Part shown: one piece after another, positions 1 through 8,785 of the stretch
Layout of the letters: every line of letters begins with the position of its first letter
How positions within the stretch are numbered: position 1 is the stretch's first letter
Source: Clostridium sp. AF27-2AA
GTDB taxonomy: Bacteria; Bacillota; Clostridia; Lachnospirales; Lachnospiraceae
Direction: 5' to 3'
Assembly (NCBI RefSeq): GCF_003478505.1
Contig: NZ_QUFI01000007.1
Coordinates: forward strand, 1-64,000
DNA length: 64,000 nt
Notes under the pieces: generated by a model
What the model was told of the DNA's origin: nothing
Seen by the model: the letters and a program-made list of their open reading frames with translations, nothing else
Database searches by the model: none
Program-made: the position numbers and the translations under genes

Positions 1-126
1 GGAATTTTTATATCAACGGCTGAAATTTAAGCGCTTACGTTTATTCGGTGTGTAGTTTCAGAAAATAAAATGAATTTTTAAGATTATGTATGAACGTCAA
101 AAATTTATAGAAAGCAGGAATACGAT

Positions 127-1071
127 TTGAAACAAGAGCAGGAAACCATAACGAAAACCATAGATGAAACACTTTTGATACCGATTCTTGGAAAAGGGAA
201 GAAATTGTATCACTATACATCAGCTGCTGGCTTACAGGGAATTTGTAGTGGGGAATTTTGGGTCACAGAAAGAAGTTTTTTAAACGACACAATGGAATTT
301 CAAGTGGCGACTAAAATTTTTTGTGAAGTGATAGATAATCATATGAAAAATAAGGAACGCGCTGAAAAGTTAAAGAAGAAAACCTGCGATGAAATTGAAA
401 GACTGACAAAACCTGGAATGCTGGGAGAAGAAGTAGCGTATTCGGGTGATTATGTCATTTCATTTAGTTTGGATAATGATAGCATCCTTATGTGGAGTGA
501 ATATTCGGATTTTTATGGATATTGCATGGAATTTGATTTTGAAAAATTAGTAGCAGGAATTCAAAAGAAAACGAGCTATGAACTTTTGCATGGCCAGGTT
601 ATATATGATCATAAAGAACAAGTATCTATCATTGAGAAAACCATAGAAAATGAAATCATAAGACACGCGCCAGGGTTTGAATATTTAAATTCATGGGAAG
701 AGTTGGACAATCTGACAGACGAAAATATAGAAGATTTGTATGTATGGTTATCAGTGTTGATTGATGCATATAATATGTTTTTTAAGTTGGATTGCTTTAA
801 AGGTGAGAATGAATATAGAATGGTATTTTGCTGTATTCATGATGGAGGCAGAGTAAACGATGACGGAAGAGAAGAACAATATTTCAGAATAAAAAATGAA
901 GTTATGATACCATTTGTTAAGAAAAGACTTGTAAGTTTGGAAGCGTTAGAATCGGTTATGATAGGTCCTAAGAATAAAAGCGATATAGCAGAAAAGGGAT
1001 TGCAGTATTTCTTTAGAAATATGAAGATGGATGTTAAAATCCATAAATCTCAAATGCCTATACGATATTAA
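127..1071 (+). CDS. DUF2971 family protein
   Basis: 314-aa soluble protein. Residues about 28-58 carry the family hallmark: a LYHYTSAAGLQGI stretch, then a short segment ending in SFLNDTMEF. The middle has an aromatic-rich FSLDNDSILMWSEYSDFYGYCMEF core typical of DUF2971. Biochemical function is unknown; members are common in defence and mobile regions. The start is TTG at 127 with a GCAGGA-type ribosome binding site about 8 nt upstream; no nearby ATG fits. It is the first gene of a same-strand run (127-5315) that ends with a Macro/TIR pair, so shared transcription is likely but not shown. A truncated relative appears to lie at 5478-5555. Confidence 0.75.
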   Translation: MKQEQETITKTIDETLLIPILGKGKKLYHYTSAAGLQGICSGEFWVTERSFLNDTMEFQVATKIFCEVIDNHMKNKERAEKLKKKTCDEIERLTKPGMLGEEVAYSGDYVISFSLDNDSILMWSEYSDFYGYCMEFDFEKLVAGIQKKTSYELLHGQVIYDHKEQVSIIEKTIENEIIRHAPGFEYLNSWEELDNLTDENIEDLYVWLSVLIDAYNMFFKLDCFKGENEYRMVFCCIHDGGRVNDDGREEQYFRIKNEVMIPFVKKRLVSLEALESVMIGPKNKSDIAEKGLQYFFRNMKMDVKIHKSQMPIRY

Positions 1072-1141
1072 AAAGCATCTGCAAAGTGGTATGTGGAATT
1101 GAAGGATGGTATAAAAGCAGAAAGGGCGGTGTAGATCAGCT

Positions 1142-1918
1142 ATGATTTCAGCAAAGCCGACAGAAAAACTTACGGGAATTACCTTAGAGGGTGATTATGA
1201 TGATTTTCATGAGATCGTGGACAGTATCCATAGAATGAGCGGTCTGGAAGAGGACGTTTGCGATGAGTATTATGCTGTTAAAAATATGCTTCTCAGTGTT
1301 TGCTATGATATAAGGCATGCGTTTATGGGATATCGAGATGTGAAGAAAGTTGATAACGGGGTTCACGATGAGATAGTGAAATGGCATTCTATGAAAATGC
1401 CCAAAACAGAAGTGCATTTCAGTGTGAATCTCTTATTTCCTGAAGCAGTGTTTGTGGCATTATCATCGTCAGAACTTTACGTCCGGGCGCGGCGTGATTA
1501 CGGGATCCGTGCAAAAAGGAAGGAGGAAACAGAAATGCTTCCAGCCTTTTCTTATGCAGACTACATACGGGACAAGGCAGTCATAGATAAATTATCTGTG
1601 ACAATTCTTGGTGCATTAGCAGAAGTAATCGGGGACGAAGAGTTAGAAAAGCTGATGAAATTGAAGGAAAACTGTTATACATTTCTTTTTTGGGATTATG
1701 CAGAGCAGTATGTATATAAATGCAATATTGAATATTTGAAAACGGTCGTGGAAAAACGGAAAGACAAGATTCGCAACATTGCAAAGCGTTTCCTTAAGCA
1801 GCCGGATTCATATAAAAGATTGAAACAGGATCTGGAATATTCAGCGAAGGTTTATCATTGCAGCGTTCATGAACTGGAAGATCCGAAGCTTGAATATCCA
1901 GAAGAGATTGAGTGGTAG
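1142..1918 (+). CDS. Hypothetical protein, possibly DUF6904-like
   Basis: 258-aa soluble protein with no signal peptide or membrane segment. It is acidic in the N-terminal half and Lys/Arg-rich near residues 200-235. The opening (KLTGITLEGDYDDFHEIVDSIHRM) followed by LLSVCYDIRHAFMGYRDV resembles the DUF6904 family as I remember it; the match is tentative and no function is known. It lies 70 bp after the DUF2971 gene and 66 bp before AbiH, on the same strand, so it probably belongs to the same accessory cassette. Confidence 0.6.
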   Translation: MISAKPTEKLTGITLEGDYDDFHEIVDSIHRMSGLEEDVCDEYYAVKNMLLSVCYDIRHAFMGYRDVKKVDNGVHDEIVKWHSMKMPKTEVHFSVNLLFPEAVFVALSSSELYVRARRDYGIRAKRKEETEMLPAFSYADYIRDKAVIDKLSVTILGALAEVIGDEELEKLMKLKENCYTFLFWDYAEQYVYKCNIEYLKTVVEKRKDKIRNIAKRFLKQPDSYKRLKQDLEYSAKVYHCSVHELEDPKLEYPEEIEW

Positions 1919-1984
1919 TATTTGGGGGGGAATTTGGCAGATGCAGGTCTTGCAGTATCCATGATTGAAGAGGGGATGAAAATC

Positions 1985-3367
1985 ATGAAAAAATATAAAA
2001 ACCTAATTATCGTTGGCAATGGCTTTGACCGTTGGCAAAATCTTCCAACATCTTATGAAAACTTTCGCCTTTATTATCAGGATCACATTATAAGCGCGGC
2101 TGAGGCCTTGGGCTGTTCCTTTTATACAGTGATAGATAAGACTGGAAAAGAACAGAAACTGACAGCCGTGGAACTTATATATGGAGATATTCTGAATCCG
2201 GGAAATCTGGAGGATGAATTTTTCTGGAATCTGGAAGCGCGGATGGACCGCATGAATGACCAGGCAATTAATCTCCATTTTGGAAGAAGTGAGGAGGGGC
2301 GTAAAGCCTTAAAAAAAGCCGTGAGTGAAGCAACATTATTGTTGCGAAAGCTGTTTTGTGACTGGGTTGGAACGATTGAGATTGAAGAAAAAAACAGTGG
2401 TTTTGTGTTTGGAGATGACTGTTTCGTTATCAATTTTAATTATACGGATACTTTGGAAAAACGGTTTGGAGTGGATGCTAGAAATGATTTCCATATTCAT
2501 GGAAGTGCGTCGGATTTAAATTCTATTGTAGTAGGTCATGCCAGTCATCCGGAGAAGCCTTTTTCAGAACTGATTGAGCATCGGTTTATTCGTTCGGAAG
2601 ATCCGAAGAAGGGCTTACCGCGGCTGGAAGGTCTGTATGCAGTGGAGGCGGCTTTATACGAGACTGATAAACACGTAGTGGACCGCATGGATGATCTGTG
2701 CGTGGCTTTTATGGAAAACGGAGTGCACATGGAAGACATTGAAAATATTTATGTTTTGGGGCATTCCTTTGCTCCGGCAGATTCGGAGTATTTTGAATTT
2801 CTTCATGCAGTTACTCGGTGTAACTGTAACTATGAAGCATTGTCTCCAGTTGGACATATGGATAGGGAGATGCTGGGGGCCATGCTGAATGGAAATGACG
2901 AGGTACTTATGGCTGGAATTATCCTGAATCTGCAGTATGCAGAAAGGCACAGCAATAGACTGAACCCGGAACAGGAGGATTGGTTTGCATACCTGGATGA
3001 GGGATGCGATGATAAAATGCCGTATGATGAAAAACTGAGCAGATTAGCGGTGGAGCAGCGTTTCTGGATGGAGCAGGCAGAGCGGACCCAAAATAAACTT
3101 GAAAAACTGGCCGAAAAGTATGGGAAAAAAGTTCCGGCAAATTGTCATTCAATTCTGGGGTACATGGAATATGTAGATGGGGGACATATAGAAAGAAAAC
3201 ATAGTGCGAACTGGCATATTAGCTGCTTCTCAAGCGAAGACCGAAAACGGATCAAACGGGTGACAAGAGACTTACATATAAAAAACGTAAAGTGTTATCA
3301 GACAATTGACGCATGTATTGGTAAATTTGCGGTTGAAGGTTCTGGTAATATAGAAAATCCATCTTAG
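1985..3367 (+). CDS. AbiH-like abortive infection protein
   Basis: 460-aa protein. The N-terminus (NLIIVGNGFDRWQNLPTSY, residues 6-24) is the nucleotide-binding-like signature of the AbiH family, with G11-N12-G13-F14-D15. A second family block, FVINFNYTDTLE, falls about 150 residues in, followed by a FHIHG motif. AbiH proteins are phage abortive-infection factors of unknown mechanism. The open frame extends upstream to a TTG at 1922, but ATG 1985 is preferred because AGAGGGG ends 9 nt before it and the family begins with this KNLIIVGNGFD stretch. The C-terminal 150 residues are charged and helical. It is followed after 30 bp by the Macro-TM gene and may be co-transcribed with it. Confidence 0.8.
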   Translation: MKKYKNLIIVGNGFDRWQNLPTSYENFRLYYQDHIISAAEALGCSFYTVIDKTGKEQKLTAVELIYGDILNPGNLEDEFFWNLEARMDRMNDQAINLHFGRSEEGRKALKKAVSEATLLLRKLFCDWVGTIEIEEKNSGFVFGDDCFVINFNYTDTLEKRFGVDARNDFHIHGSASDLNSIVVGHASHPEKPFSELIEHRFIRSEDPKKGLPRLEGLYAVEAALYETDKHVVDRMDDLCVAFMENGVHMEDIENIYVLGHSFAPADSEYFEFLHAVTRCNCNYEALSPVGHMDREMLGAMLNGNDEVLMAGIILNLQYAERHSNRLNPEQEDWFAYLDEGCDDKMPYDEKLSRLAVEQRFWMEQAERTQNKLEKLAEKYGKKVPANCHSILGYMEYVDGGHIERKHSANWHISCFSSEDRKRIKRVTRDLHIKNVKCYQTIDACIGKFAVEGSGNIENPS

Positions 3368-3397
3368 GAGCCAGAAAGAGGCACAAAGGAGAAGAAT

Positions 3398-4747
3398 ATG
3401 ACGCTGGGAATGGATCATGTAATTGTTGTGATCAAAGGGGACATCACAGATAAAAAACTGCTGAAAAAGCTGAGAGTAGATGCGATTGTCAATGCCGCGA
3501 ATCCTACGCTGATGGGAAGCGATCAGGGCGTGGATGGAGCTATCCACGCGAAGCTGCCGAAATTGAAAAAGCGGATTTGTAAGGAGCTTGGAACGGACCG
3601 GCTGGCGAACCGGCAGCGCTGTGGGCGGGGAAAAGCGGTGACAACCTCTGATGGGGAAAAAGGAAAGAAATTGTGCCGTTATATTATACATACGGTGGGA
3701 TCCAAGTATGACGGAAGCGGAGAAATATGCTCCAGTTCCCGGATACAGACACTGGAAAACTGCTATCATTCTGTAATCGATGAGGTGAAAAAACATCCGG
3801 ATATTCGAAATGTGGCAGTGCCTGTCATTGGCGCTGGGGATTATGGCTTCCCATTTAAACTTGCTATGGAAATTGCGGTCTGCAGCATTAACAACGCGAT
3901 TTTGGAGTGGCGCCAGAAAGATTCAGAACTGTTTGAAAAGGCAAAACTGGAACGGGTCTACATTTTTATTTTCCATCCTTCCAAGGCAAAAACGGATGAA
4001 AAATTCCAGACGGCAAATTGGGTAATGCAGAAGTACCATCAGCTGTTGATGAGTAACCGCAAGATTACGTATCTGACCTCGTGGCAGGCGCATCTGAGCT
4101 ACTGGAAGGAAATACGCATGTATGACCGGGAACGGGGATATTTTTCTATTGCGCGCACGGTATGGGAAATCTTAATGCTCATTCGGATGCTGTTTCTTCC
4201 GGTAATGTTTCTGAAAGATTTATTTGGCGGAAGAGACTGGGAGAAACGCCGGAGTTTTGTGGAATGGCTAGTTGCGTGCAAGATAGCGCTGCCATTTGTG
4301 AGTCTGCTGTTTCTGAACCGGATAACGGCAAAATGGCTATTGGTAGGATTGTCGGCATTGATCGTGTATAGCCTGGCGGATACGCTTACCTATTTGCTAA
4401 TTCTGATGATGATGTCAGACATTCAGAGACCATCAGCAAACCTAATTCGGACATGGCTCATGCTGTTTATGAACTATATGGAGGCAGCGTTGGATCTTTC
4501 GGTGCTGTATGGATGCTGTGAGCGTTGGTTCAGCTGGGGCCATGGTGGTCTGATCTCGATTAGAGCAGCGGGAAAGTGTGGTCTTCTGGGTTTCCAGAAC
4601 ATACCAGAGCATGTTTCATGGGCGGAAACACTTCCCTGGATGTCAGATGTATTTTTATATGCGGATTCGGCAATTAAATTCTTCTTCTTTTCTCTGGTGC
4701 TGGTATATCTGGCATCGCATATGAAGCAGAAGGAGTTTTTGAGTTAA
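3398..4747 (+). CDS. Macro-domain protein with C-terminal membrane segments (Thoeris ThsA-like)
   Basis: 449 aa. Residues about 8-190 form a Macro (ADP-ribose-binding) domain: GDIT (14-17), VNAANP (31-36), GVDGAIH (44-50) and an IGAGDYGFP loop near 145. The C-terminal half has four or five hydrophobic segments (about 248-272, 285-305, 312-338, 345-368, 425-445), so it should sit in the membrane with the Macro domain in the cytoplasm. In type II Thoeris a TIR enzyme makes a histidine-ADP-ribose signal that a Macro-domain membrane effector senses. A TIR gene follows 25 bp downstream, so I infer the same logic. Domain order here is Macro then membrane, the reverse of the arrangement I recall for described type II ThsA. 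AAGGAG lies before ATG 3398. Confidence 0.75.
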   Translation: MTLGMDHVIVVIKGDITDKKLLKKLRVDAIVNAANPTLMGSDQGVDGAIHAKLPKLKKRICKELGTDRLANRQRCGRGKAVTTSDGEKGKKLCRYIIHTVGSKYDGSGEICSSSRIQTLENCYHSVIDEVKKHPDIRNVAVPVIGAGDYGFPFKLAMEIAVCSINNAILEWRQKDSELFEKAKLERVYIFIFHPSKAKTDEKFQTANWVMQKYHQLLMSNRKITYLTSWQAHLSYWKEIRMYDRERGYFSIARTVWEILMLIRMLFLPVMFLKDLFGGRDWEKRRSFVEWLVACKIALPFVSLLFLNRITAKWLLVGLSALIVYSLADTLTYLLILMMMSDIQRPSANLIRTWLMLFMNYMEAALDLSVLYGCCERWFSWGHGGLISIRAAGKCGLLGFQNIPEHVSWAETLPWMSDVFLYADSAIKFFFFSLVLVYLASHMKQKEFLS

Positions 4748-4772
4748 CCAAGAGAAACGAAAGGGAGAATGT

Positions 4773-5315
4773 ATGAATATTTCTGTATTTTTGAGTTATC
4801 CAAAACCACATTTAAAAAGTCAGAAAGACTTTGTTAATAAATTAAGAGAGTATTTGGAACAGAGAGGATTGCAACCGAGAACATTAGGTGTAACAGATTA
4901 TGATATGGAGGCACCATTAACTGCAATACGGAGATTGATGTTGGAATCAAATGGACTAATAACTGTAGCATTTAGACGAAATCGGATAGAAAAAGGTTCG
5001 GGAAAACCAGATAGTGATATCGGCGAAAAAGACTATGATTTGTCCGGAAAATGGTTGACAAGTCCATATTGCCAAATTGAACCTGCAATGGCTTTTCAAC
5101 TAGGTTTGCCGGTATTGATACTGAGAGAGCAAGGCGTTCTTGAAGAGGGAATTCTGGAAAAAGGGGTATTAGGAATGTACATGCCAGAATTTAGTTTAAG
5201 TGGAAATTTGAATGATTATTTTAAATCAGATGAATGGATACAGCTAATTGGAAAATGGGAGGTGAATGTGAGAAAAGTAGTGGAAAATAAAGGACGGCCA
5301 CCTATGCTTTATTAA
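4773..5315 (+). CDS. TIR-domain protein (Thoeris ThsB-like)
   Basis: 180-aa soluble protein, essentially one TIR domain. It opens with a beta strand ISVFLSY (residues 3-9), has a helix KDFVNKLREYLEQRG, and the active-site region SPYCQIEPAMAFQLGLPVLIL, where E103 sits at the place of the TIR NADase catalytic glutamate (the usual S-x-W-C-x-x-E pattern). An Arg/Lys/Gly-rich insert (about 69-90) separates the central strand from this region. It follows the Macro-membrane gene by 25 bp, suggesting a signal-maker and sensor pair. It is somewhat AT-richer than the neighbouring Macro gene. A nucleoside 2-deoxyribosyltransferase-like fold is the main alternative. Confidence 0.7.
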   Translation: MNISVFLSYPKPHLKSQKDFVNKLREYLEQRGLQPRTLGVTDYDMEAPLTAIRRLMLESNGLITVAFRRNRIEKGSGKPDSDIGEKDYDLSGKWLTSPYCQIEPAMAFQLGLPVLILREQGVLEEGILEKGVLGMYMPEFSLSGNLNDYFKSDEWIQLIGKWEVNVRKVVENKGRPPMLY

Positions 5316-5477
5316 AGACAGTTGTTGGTGCTTGACAAGTGGATGGGAAACTGAGAAAAAGTTACGTGTAGGGAAGTGAATCGGAGATTATTTATATAAG
5401 GTAGATAGGAAAGAAATTGTTGCTGGTGTGGTGGCGTTTTCGGAGAATGGTAGTAGATGCAGAAGCAACGAAGAAAT

Positions 5478-5555
5478 ATGATGTATCATTATTGTAATGA
5501 GGAAACTGTTTTTAATATACTAAGAAAACATACCCTATGTAATTTACGGATTTGA
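5478..5555 (+). pseudogene. Truncated DUF2971 N-terminus (remnant)
   Basis: In the 305-bp gap after the TIR gene, one frame reads MMYHYCNEETVFNILRKHTL before stopping after 25 codons. The YHY-x(7)-I pattern resembles the start of DUF2971 proteins such as the one at 127-1071. I take it as the leftover 5' end of a second copy. The rest of the gap (5316-5477 and 5556-5620) shows nothing I recognise. Confidence 0.3.
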
Positions 5556-5620
5556 TATTTATAATATAGAAATATCCAGATCAGGATCATTATATAGCTA
5601 CAGATGAACAGGAGGCTGTT

Positions 5621-7045
5621 ATGAAACCAACATCACCCCTTATGGGATACATTGTATATATGGAGAAAGAATATCCATTCCTGTTTGAGGATGGAATCTT
5701 ACGTTTGTTTCCACCGACCAGGGAAGACTGGCGGAAACGCAGGAGAAGTTTGTTTCAGAATTTGCAGGAATTAAAGGCCAAATGTCAGGCACAGGAGTGG
5801 GTTGGACATTCACGTTTGAAAGGGCGGACACATGATGGAGATAGTATTGTGTTTTCGGTTTCAGACCTTTCTTCAAATGATAATGGATTTGAGAGCTTTT
5901 CAGTTGATTATCACTTTAAATATAATGTCTCATATTTAGACGACGAGCAGATTTATGGTTTTTCTTTGACAGGAAAAGACGTAGATCGTTTTTATAATCC
6001 GAGGTGTGTGTTTACTACGGACGTATCGTGCGATGAATTGGGGATACAGAGAACTGGGGTATATGTAGAGAATAAGAATGATAATGGGGCAGTTTGTGCA
6101 GGAAGTTATAGATATGGAGATACAGAAATTACTGTTTCTTTTAGAGCGGTTCCAACGCTTCACTTTCGTTCAGAGGCACCATTATCTGCGCACAGCCGGA
6201 TGATAGTTTCCTTTTCAAAACCGCAGAATCTGGAGTATTTGCTTCAGGTTTATGAGCATTGCTGCAGGTTTTTCTATTATGTGTGTTACAGGCGCAATAT
6301 AGAACTGGATTCCCCGGATATATACGGCATGCGGGACGGAAGAAAATCCAACGAAGGTATTTTGTGGTTTCCACAGAATGATCTGGCAGGGGAAGTTGAA
6401 CAAAAAGACGCGGAAGAGATGATTGTATATGATGATCTTGGGGAAAAGATGATGGCGCTGTTTCCGCCGCTTGCAGAAGACCAGATTTATCTGGAACATT
6501 TGTGCCCTTCTGTTGCGGACCGGCGTTCCTGGGGAATCAACCATATTATTTTGATGTTTGTGGCTTTTGAGCGGGAGTTCCGTAATCTGTATGATGATAC
6601 GATTGTACGTTCAGATATGTACGTTGAGGTGCGCGCGGAAGTAATGAAATTTCTGGAAAATTTGAAGGAAAATAGCCATGGAAAGAAGAAAAAGTATATT
6701 GGGGAGATGGAACGGACTTTAAGTAAAACAGAAAATAAATATGCAGACCGCATGGAGAAAGCAATGCGTGACTGTGAGGAAATTCTTTGCCCTTTTTTGA
6801 AGTATTATTATCGTGACGATCAGTCAGATGATTTGATTGAAGATATTTGTGCCAGAATGAATCAGCTGAGGAATGACGCAGCGCACGGCAATATCGATCT
6901 GCAAATTGATCCGGTTCATATATCCGATTTTGCGATTCTGGAGAGTTTGATTTATGCTATGCGTTTGAAGGCAATTGGTGTAGAATTAGAGAAGATACAA
7001 ACATGTCTTCAGACGATGAAAGGGACACGGATGATACTGGCATAA
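5621..7045 (+). CDS. ApeA-like HEPN-domain protein
   Basis: 474 aa. The C-terminal 120 residues contain a HEPN RNase motif: R417-N-D-A-A-H422 within MNQLRNDAAHGN, the R-x4-H signature of metal-independent RNases. The N-terminal 300 residues are beta-rich and unlike any enzyme I know; length and layout match ApeA/Apea-like HEPN proteins, which act as phage-triggered RNA-cutting abortive effectors. AGGAGG precedes ATG 5621 closely. It is separated from the Thoeris-like run by about 300 bp and so is probably its own unit. It converges with the XRE gene at 7056, leaving 10 bp between the two stops. Confidence 0.6.
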   Translation: MKPTSPLMGYIVYMEKEYPFLFEDGILRLFPPTREDWRKRRRSLFQNLQELKAKCQAQEWVGHSRLKGRTHDGDSIVFSVSDLSSNDNGFESFSVDYHFKYNVSYLDDEQIYGFSLTGKDVDRFYNPRCVFTTDVSCDELGIQRTGVYVENKNDNGAVCAGSYRYGDTEITVSFRAVPTLHFRSEAPLSAHSRMIVSFSKPQNLEYLLQVYEHCCRFFYYVCYRRNIELDSPDIYGMRDGRKSNEGILWFPQNDLAGEVEQKDAEEMIVYDDLGEKMMALFPPLAEDQIYLEHLCPSVADRRSWGINHIILMFVAFEREFRNLYDDTIVRSDMYVEVRAEVMKFLENLKENSHGKKKKYIGEMERTLSKTENKYADRMEKAMRDCEEILCPFLKYYYRDDQSDDLIEDICARMNQLRNDAAHGNIDLQIDPVHISDFAILESLIYAMRLKAIGVELEKIQTCLQTMKGTRMILA

Positions 7046-7055
7046 AATGGAGGCG

Positions 7056-7499
7056 TCAGCCTCCATTCAGCACCGTAAGTCCATGCGCTGCCAGTTTATC
7101 ATTGATCTGATCGATATCAAACTGTTCCTGATTGATCGCGGTGGCAATGATGATATCCCGTGGATCTTTTACATAGATTTCTCTGAGCTGAAACAGTTCC
7201 AGAGTGCGGCGGGTTTCTTTCCAGTTCATGTGAGCGGCGAGACAGAGCATCAGGACGATATCACGGGAGGGCTGTGTTTTTTGACCGTTTAACAGATCAT
7301 AGATGTAGGACTTGGAAATCAGTCCTTTGCAGCGACTGACAATTTCAGCGGTTGTGATGGAATGACTGGCGAAATATTCATTGAAATAGTCTTGGATGGA
7401 AGGCGTGGATGCGTGTCTGGATAGGTAGCGCTCCATGTCTTTTTCCGTGCGGACTTTGGAGAAAAGATGGAGGAGTTCAGTGGTATCGGATTGCGGCAT
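7056..7499 (-). CDS. XRE/HTH-type regulator paired with the kinase gene
   Basis: 147-aa protein. Residues about 45-85 form a helix-turn-helix: SITTAEIVSRCKGLISKSYIYDLLNGQKTQPSRDIVL, the Cro/CI-like pattern of helix, turn and recognition helix followed by N-G-x-x-x-P-S-R. The rest is helical, and the product should be cytoplasmic. The start ATG at 7499 has GAAGGAA 5 nt upstream. It is divergent from the Ser/Thr kinase gene at 7569 with a 69-bp gap, so it may regulate itself and the kinase. The minus strand has a TATAAT at 7530-7535 but no convincing -35. Confidence 0.7.
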   Translation of the reverse strand: MPQSDTTELLHLFSKVRTEKDMERYLSRHASTPSIQDYFNEYFASHSITTAEIVSRCKGLISKSYIYDLLNGQKTQPSRDIVLMLCLAAHMNWKETRRTLELFQLREIYVKDPRDIIIATAINQEQFDIDQINDKLAAHGLTVLNGG

Positions 7500-7568
7500 A
7501 AGGATTCCTTCTTTCGTGTGTTTGAGACTATTATAGCAGAGGATTACAAAGGGGAAAAGAGTTAGGGT

Positions 7569-8666
7569 ATGACATTACAGGAAGAGTATGAATTATCCTG
7601 TTACCGGGTATTGGACCGTCTGTGGGATGATAAAGAAGTATACCTGGTGCGCCATGTGGAAACGGGAAAGCTGTTCATTAAAAAGCAGATTGACCTTTAT
7701 AACCAGCGTGTTTATGAACATCTGAGCAGGCTGGATATTTCTGGTGTTCCGAAAATTTATCTGTGTGTAGAACAGGAGAAGAAACTGGTTGTAATAGAGG
7801 AATATATTCACGGAGAAACGCTGGAAGAATATCTGGAAAAGAAGGAAATCATGGGAGAAGATGAGGCGGTTTCCATGATTATCCAGCTTTGCAGGATTTT
7901 GAAGCAGCTGCACCGCTGCCGGTCGCCGATTATCCATCGGGATCTGAAGCCTGCCAATATTATGATCAGCAGTGATGGTGTGGTCAAACTGATTGACTTT
8001 AATGCAGCGAAGGAATACCGGATGGGGCAGATGGAAGATACCTGTTTAATGGGAACCAGGGAGTATGCGGCACCGGAACAATATGGCTTTGGCCAATCAG
8101 ACGCCCGTACGGATATTTATGCTTTGGGCGTTATTTTAAACAGGCTTTTGACAGGTGATTTTCCGAAAAATAAGTTATATGAGGGCAGATTAAAGCCGGT
8201 CATTCAAACGTGTATCCAGATGGATGCGGATGCCCGTTACCAGAGTGTGGAGCTGCTGGAAAGGGCATTGGAAAGTGGTAAAAATGAAAAGCAGCGAAAG
8301 AAAAATACGGGAAAAAGAATGGTTTTACATCTGAAAAAACGGTATTTACCCGTTGGTTTTCGAACAGGAAAAGTATGGAAAATGTTTGCAGCAGGGTTTG
8401 GTTACTGGCTGATTACGTATTGCTGTTTGACCATGAATTTTCATGACAGAAGCGGCGCAGTTCAAATGGGATATGCATTGTGGTTAAACCGGATTGTCGT
8501 GTGGATTTATATGATATTTTCTGTCTTTTTTGTGGGAAATTATGTTGGACTGCGCAGAAAATTTCCGGGAATGAAGGGAAAATTATGGGGACAGTTTTTG
8601 TTTGGATGTGGGTATCTGGTGTTGTTTTTTTGCGTGGCGGCAGTGGTTGTGGGGCTTTTGGAGTAA
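7569..8666 (+). CDS. Membrane Ser/Thr protein kinase
   Basis: 365 aa. The kinase domain (about 10-235) has a catalytic loop H123-R-D125-L-K-P-A-N130, a metal-binding D143-F-N145 (DFN instead of the usual DFG), an APE-like segment (REYAAPEQYG) and the TDIYALG motif. The glycine-rich loop is poorly preserved (LDRLWDDKEVYLVR), while a lysine pair (FIKKQI) sits at the VAIK position. Three hydrophobic segments fill the C-terminus (about 275-295, 305-330, 342-364), so the kinase faces the cytosol from the membrane, without the PASTA repeats of PrkC. The next genes on the same strand are DUF6414-like and phosphoesterase-HSP90, so a signalling or defence role is plausible; the substrate is unknown. 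Confidence 0.8.
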   Translation: MTLQEEYELSCYRVLDRLWDDKEVYLVRHVETGKLFIKKQIDLYNQRVYEHLSRLDISGVPKIYLCVEQEKKLVVIEEYIHGETLEEYLEKKEIMGEDEAVSMIIQLCRILKQLHRCRSPIIHRDLKPANIMISSDGVVKLIDFNAAKEYRMGQMEDTCLMGTREYAAPEQYGFGQSDARTDIYALGVILNRLLTGDFPKNKLYEGRLKPVIQTCIQMDADARYQSVELLERALESGKNEKQRKKNTGKRMVLHLKKRYLPVGFRTGKVWKMFAAGFGYWLITYCCLTMNFHDRSGAVQMGYALWLNRIVVWIYMIFSVFFVGNYVGLRRKFPGMKGKLWGQFLFGCGYLVLFFCVAAVVVGLLE

Positions 8667-8751
8667 TGAAAGAGTATATAGCCTGAACGGAAACATAACA
8701 GATCGTGAGGAGGAAAAGTCCGCTGGCAGCGGACGAAAATAGAAAGGACAT

Positions 8752-8785
8752 GTGGTAACCTGATGGAAAAGAAGGAGGTTATCAC
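8752..8785 (+). promoter_or_regulatory. Hairpin masking the ribosome binding site of the next gene
   Basis: GTGGTAACCT (8752-8761) can pair with AGGTTATCAC (8776-8785), with one G-T wobble, and the ATG begins at 8786. The right arm includes part of the AAGGAGG ribosome binding site (8773-8779). A second hairpin, GTCCGCT-GGC-AGCGGAC, lies at 8718-8734. Together they could limit or regulate translation of the DUF6414-like gene. Confidence 0.45.

Noticed and set aside
1922-1984. TTG start extending the AbiH frame upstream
   Set aside because: It lacks a ribosome binding site, and the AbiH family begins near ATG 1985, which has one.
7047-7292. 81-codon plus-strand frame over the XRE gene
   Set aside because: It mirrors the helix-turn-helix gene on the other strand and has no family match.
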